Source: Nymphaea colorata (lineage: Eukaryota > Streptophyta > Magnoliopsida > Nymphaeales > Nymphaeaceae). Taken from it: DNA of 64,000 bases. This document shows, in pieces, positions 60,113 through 64,000 of the stretch (the stretch's first letter is position 1; every line of letters begins with the position of its first letter). The position numbers and the translations under genes are program-made. The stretch is taken from NCBI RefSeq assembly GCF_008831285.2, contig NC_045142.1, forward strand, positions 1,059,001 to 1,123,000, written 5' to 3'. Under the pieces are notes generated by a model, which ran no database searches, was not told the origin of the DNA, and saw only the letters and a list, made by a program, of their open reading frames with translations.

Positions 60113-61950
60113 GTGACGTAGTCATTACCAAATGCCTTTACAAATTTTTCCATAATAAAATTGGACAGTAAGGTTGCTTTGGCAGGCGCTTTGAGAAAAG
60201 CTATGTTTTGCCAAGAAGGAATCGAGTGCAACAGTAGGAGCAATTTCATTGTATCAAAACTCTAGGTGACTGGATAAGACATTGGTAGATCCAAAGGTTG
60301 GGATTTGGCTGAAATCAGAGAAGGGGCTTCCATTAATAACATTGGGAGCTTTCTATTTTACTTAATGGCGAAGAAAAATCTTTCAGGATTCATGTGCGCT
60401 TCTGCAAAAACATTTTCTTGGTTACCTTGTCTTTGAGTCCATTCAGAAGCAGAATTTGGGTGGCGTTTGGATGATGCATCATCTAAGAAGCGACATGTTT
60501 CAGTTTCAAGTCGCTGACAGGCAGATACTTGGATGATGGGATGGAAGAAATTTAATAGAATTTTTCTTTTCTCTGCCCTTCTTGGCTTACACTAAAATAA
60601 TGTCTAAAACCACTTTTTTGTACGAGCATAATTCCTTGAAACTGGTTTTGACGTTAAATCAAGCCTTCAATCCTCTCCTCGGAAGAGGGCATCAATCTAA
60701 GATTACAAATTAATTAACAAGGGGCCATCCAAGTATGTACTGCAGCACGCCACAGTGTACAGTCGGTTCAGAGGAATAAACTGGTAGGGAACCTGCTTAA
60801 GCTTACTGTCTGAGAAACCAACAGACATTCCCATAGTGTGAAATGGCGATCAGAATAAATGGAAATTGGCAATTACATCAACCGCTGGCTAAAGTCAATT
60901 TGCTTTTACATCCAGAGATTGAAGAGCAATTCATTAGCTCGTACATGCCAGGCACTGCAATAACATAAACCTTTGAAACCCGAGGCACTGTAAATTGCAC
61001 ACATGGACATGCACCAAAACTCGTCCATGCCAGGCAAGCATAAGGAAGCCTGAGAATATAAGCCATGCCAATCTTTTTCATATGCTGAAAAAAGGCGCAT
61101 AAATGGCCAGCTACATAGTCCAGTCAAGTCAAAATTCAACCATGGAGCTCTTGGGAAAAAGAAGAGAAAAAATTGCTGTTCCAACCTTCGCCACTCAGAA
61201 AGGGTCTCTAACCAAATCCAATAAACCGTCATAGAAGCTACAGTGATGGGATGGCATAGTGAACTCATTGAAGACAAACTTTCTCGATTAGACGCTCCAC
61301 ATGATGAAACGAAACCGACAAATGCATTTGAACTAAATAACATATTTGCTGCAAGCATACGGCAGAGTTCTAGAAGCTTAATAAGGGGCCTAGCCTTTAA
61401 ACATAGCTATTGTTTTCGGAAAACTATAGCAGAAAGATATTTACAGCCTCGTCTCTCAATCCAGGGATATAATAAGATGATGACAACCCAAGCACGTTGA
61501 CAAATAAGGATCCAGTCATGCCCAAGTCGTTAACTCAAAAAGTAGGATGGTAGAAGTTACATAAAAGCTTACAGACGGTCCTTTAGTGAAAGATGGGGAT
61601 TTCATGGATGGAACTAAGCACAAGCATAAGGAAGTTTCCCAAGACTTCACATGAAGTAACAGCTGGCACAGTTACACCATCGAATAGCATACTGTCACAG
61701 TTTAACTAAATTGGGTAAAGAAAGGAAAAGCAAGCTAAATTAAAGTAATTCCTTTGTTACGACCTTCAGAATTTCATGTCCCATCGGGCAAGCAATTGAA
61801 TAGCACAATGAGGATTGCTGCAAAATGCAATTGTGAGAAAGAGACAAAACAGACAGCACGCAAAGACCATTGCCCGTGCAATTTAGACATGAAACAGAAA
61901 CAGCATATAAACGACTACATTGCACAGTAAATTGAATCAGCTTTGCCAGG
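60113..61950. other. 3' flank of the DCD-domain gene
   Basis: Part may be the 3' UTR of the minus-strand DCD gene. The minus-strand frame 60906-61358 has no recognised domain. No repeats stand out. Confidence 0.4.
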
Positions 61951-62921
61951 TTAGTATCCACGCCTAGATGTATAGTCTGTTGCATATGGCAATTGTCTAT
62001 CATGGTATATGGTGGGATCATTATACTGGTAAGGTTGTTCATATCGAATCATTTCTTTCTGCCTCTGCTCCAGTTCCAAAAGCCTGCGCTCACGTCTTTC
62101 CACTTCCAATTCTCTACGACGAAGATCTGCATGTAGAGAATCTTCATGCACATATGATTGTGAAGGCAGAGGTGGTAATGCATAAACTTCTCTGGTGTAG
62201 ATGTCACTAGCTTCTCTGTCATAGTCATAAATGCCAGTCTCTCTCCTATGAACTCCATCAACTAGTAACCTTTCCCTTGGGAATCTCTCCCTTGAAAGTC
62301 CATGAAATTCACTGACTAGTGTATTCTCCCTTGGGAGTCCATGAACTCCACTGATTAGGGTACTATCCCTAGAAAGTCTATGAGCTCTAATCGGTTCCCT
62401 TTCCCTTACAATGCCACGAACCCTACTCACTGGTTCATCCCCTCTTGAGAGCTCAATAGACCTAGACAAAGTTCCCATATGGACGCCAAGACTCCTATTT
62501 GATGTTGTTGCTGGCCGTTGATCCCTTACCCTTTCTCCGTGTCTCCGACCTCTCACTCGCCTCCGTTGTCTCTTGTCAATCCCCAAACTACCAGAATCTT
62601 TTCTGACCAGGTCATCGTTTCTGCTTGATGTAAAAAGCTTGCAGAGCTTTTTCACCTGCATGGCATGCAAACAAAAGATGCAGGTGTGAGTACCTCTTCG
62701 GAAGTATCATCAAGAAAAGGGACCAATCTAGCATCAAGTTCTCGACATCAAGAACTTTGCTTCTTGAATTTCCAAACCACTGCTAATGTTGGAAACACAC
62801 TAACCTGTTCACCTGTCAACTCAATATTGAATCTTTTCCTCCCAACATAATTATCATTGATTGCAGCCTTGAATTTTTCCTCCGGTAAAGGTGTGCATTC
62901 ACTAACAACCTTGAAGCGAAC
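61951..62921 (-). CDS. DCD (development and cell death) domain protein, 3' part only
   Basis: Two exons join in frame on the minus strand: 62921-62805 (39 codons, starting directly after an AG acceptor) and 62655-61951 (234 residues and stop). The first encodes VRFKVVSECTPLPEEKFKAA and INDNYVGRKRFNIELTGEQ, and the second begins VKKLCKLF; together they form the C-terminal half of the plant-specific DCD domain. The rest of the protein is Arg-rich, with three 13-residue repeats of the type LPRENTLVSEFHG (62291-62407), a Glu/Arg-rich coiled coil (LRRRELEVERRERRLLELEQ) and a Tyr-rich tail ending TSRRGY. DCD proteins respond to stress, hormones or cell-death signals; their biochemistry is poorly known. 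The N-terminal half of the DCD domain and the start codon are not found in the remaining 1 kb and must lie beyond the window end. Confidence 0.85.
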
Positions 62922-64000
62922 CTGGTCATGACAATGAACAGGATCAGACATGCTATTCCTTGCCCTCCAACCTCACTTGATATGAAGGGTCAAGAAAGAT
63001 CCACTAGCATCAAAGTGTCAATTCTGTTAAATTCAACAACTTGAGACCAACCATCTATCCAGATCAACCTTCCAAAGACAAAATTCATTATAGGTTCTCC
63101 AAGAACCATAAGTATATTGCAGGAAGAAAATATTGTAGGGAAGTTCTTATCTTGGGAATTTGTGGGAAGTTATTATGATTTTTTCTTTTAAGAAAAGTTA
63201 CATCATTCAAAAAGACTCCCAAGAAAATCCTTGCATGAGGACTGCCAAGAAGGTGCTAGTAAACAATGATACTATCGGCCTTCATGCATACACACCCCTA
63301 AGGTTATACAACAGCAAGTATTTCCCGATAATAAGTTTGAAGTTTAGTCCAGCAGAGTAACAAACCTTATCTCATGCAGATATGTATAATATTTTAATTT
63401 TCTTTTTTTTTCGCAGTAAATAGACAGCACCTTGCTTTTTGATTTTTTAATAAGTGATGCAACTACGGACTTACTTATCTAATACTTGATTATATCATTA
63501 AGACTTTTTCATGTCCTGGATTTCGTGCTTTGGTAGGTTGTCTAAGATCCCTTCGATGACCTATGTTAAAGGGATATCTATATGATCTGATCAATTGTGC
63601 AAGGCCCATGGTAGCAACGGAACCTGGAAATGTATAGAAAACACAATCTTTTCTAGTGCCTTAGTATTAGTTAGTAATCTCAGCACGGTGAGTCCTCTCT
63701 TCCATGATGAACTGTTGGCAGTGCACCAGTCCTATAGTTTAATCTCTGTGAACCGAGGAGAAAGAAGGGAATAGTAGGAACAGGATTGTAACATGAGACA
63801 GCAAGGAGGTCAACTTTGTTTCAAATATACAACATAGATTCTGACATTGCAATGTAGTTAGACCCTCATGTTAATATGAATGAATCAGTCTTTCATGGTA
63901 ACACAATCTCGATAGGACATATATTTCTATTACCATAGGTTAGGACGGATTGCCATTATCCTTTTTGTAGTGACGAATCTTGTATGTGTTCCTAACAAAA
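62922..64000. other. Probable intron of the DCD-domain gene
   Basis: On the minus strand this stretch precedes the DCD exon at 62921 and should be an intron, because the N-terminal DCD exons are missing. I see no exon of the expected sequence in it and no repeat worth noting. Confidence 0.4.

Overview
This window is nuclear DNA of a flowering plant. Its genes are split by GT-AG introns. They encode plant-specific families: FPF1, alpha-expansin, CHX cation/H+ exchanger, MIP1-zipper/DUF547 and DCD. Long AT-rich intergenic stretches are full of (CT)n and (AT)n microsatellites, MITE-like elements, tRNA-derived SINE candidates and short tandem duplications. GC-rich coding exons sit in AT-rich surroundings, which fits a monocot or an early-diverging angiosperm. 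The species cannot be fixed from the sequence alone.

Layout. On the + strand: a single-exon FPF1-like gene (5492-5860), a five-exon single-C2-domain protein (9340-13515) and a nine-exon MIP1 leucine-zipper/DUF547 protein (17527-20489). On the - strand: a four-exon CHX-type antiporter (23339-26643), a four-exon CCCH + RRM + OST-HTH/LOTUS RNA-binding protein (28655-31025), an unrecognised two-exon small gene (33288-33716), a three-exon alpha-expansin (42133-44809) and the 3' part of a DCD-domain gene (61951-62921), whose 5' exons lie beyond the window. For each gene the exons were joined by hand. Reading phase and splice sites agree across every junction given, and each joined protein is close to its family's usual length, except the DCD gene, which is cut by the window end.

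The space between genes, especially 33.7-42.1 kb and 44.8-61.9 kb, shows no coding sequence that I recognise. It holds degenerate repeats: a roughly 72-bp tandem array rich in GAGCTCGAG (47.5-48.1 kb), several two-copy tandem duplications, hAT-like short inverted-repeat elements, at least four tRNA-derived SINE candidates (one with a 15/16-bp flanking direct repeat) and dispersed GATCC-rich repeat remnants.

The genes do not form one pathway. They are an ordinary eukaryotic neighbourhood: growth and wall loosening (FPF1, expansin), ion transport (CHX), Ca2+/lipid signalling (C2) and RNA binding (CCCH/RRM/LOTUS). I found no new multi-gene system. The observations most worth a second look are the CHX protein that lacks the usual Asp of its Asn-Asp pair, the CCCH-RRM-LOTUS domain order, a probable GC-AG intron, and the SINE and MITE families.
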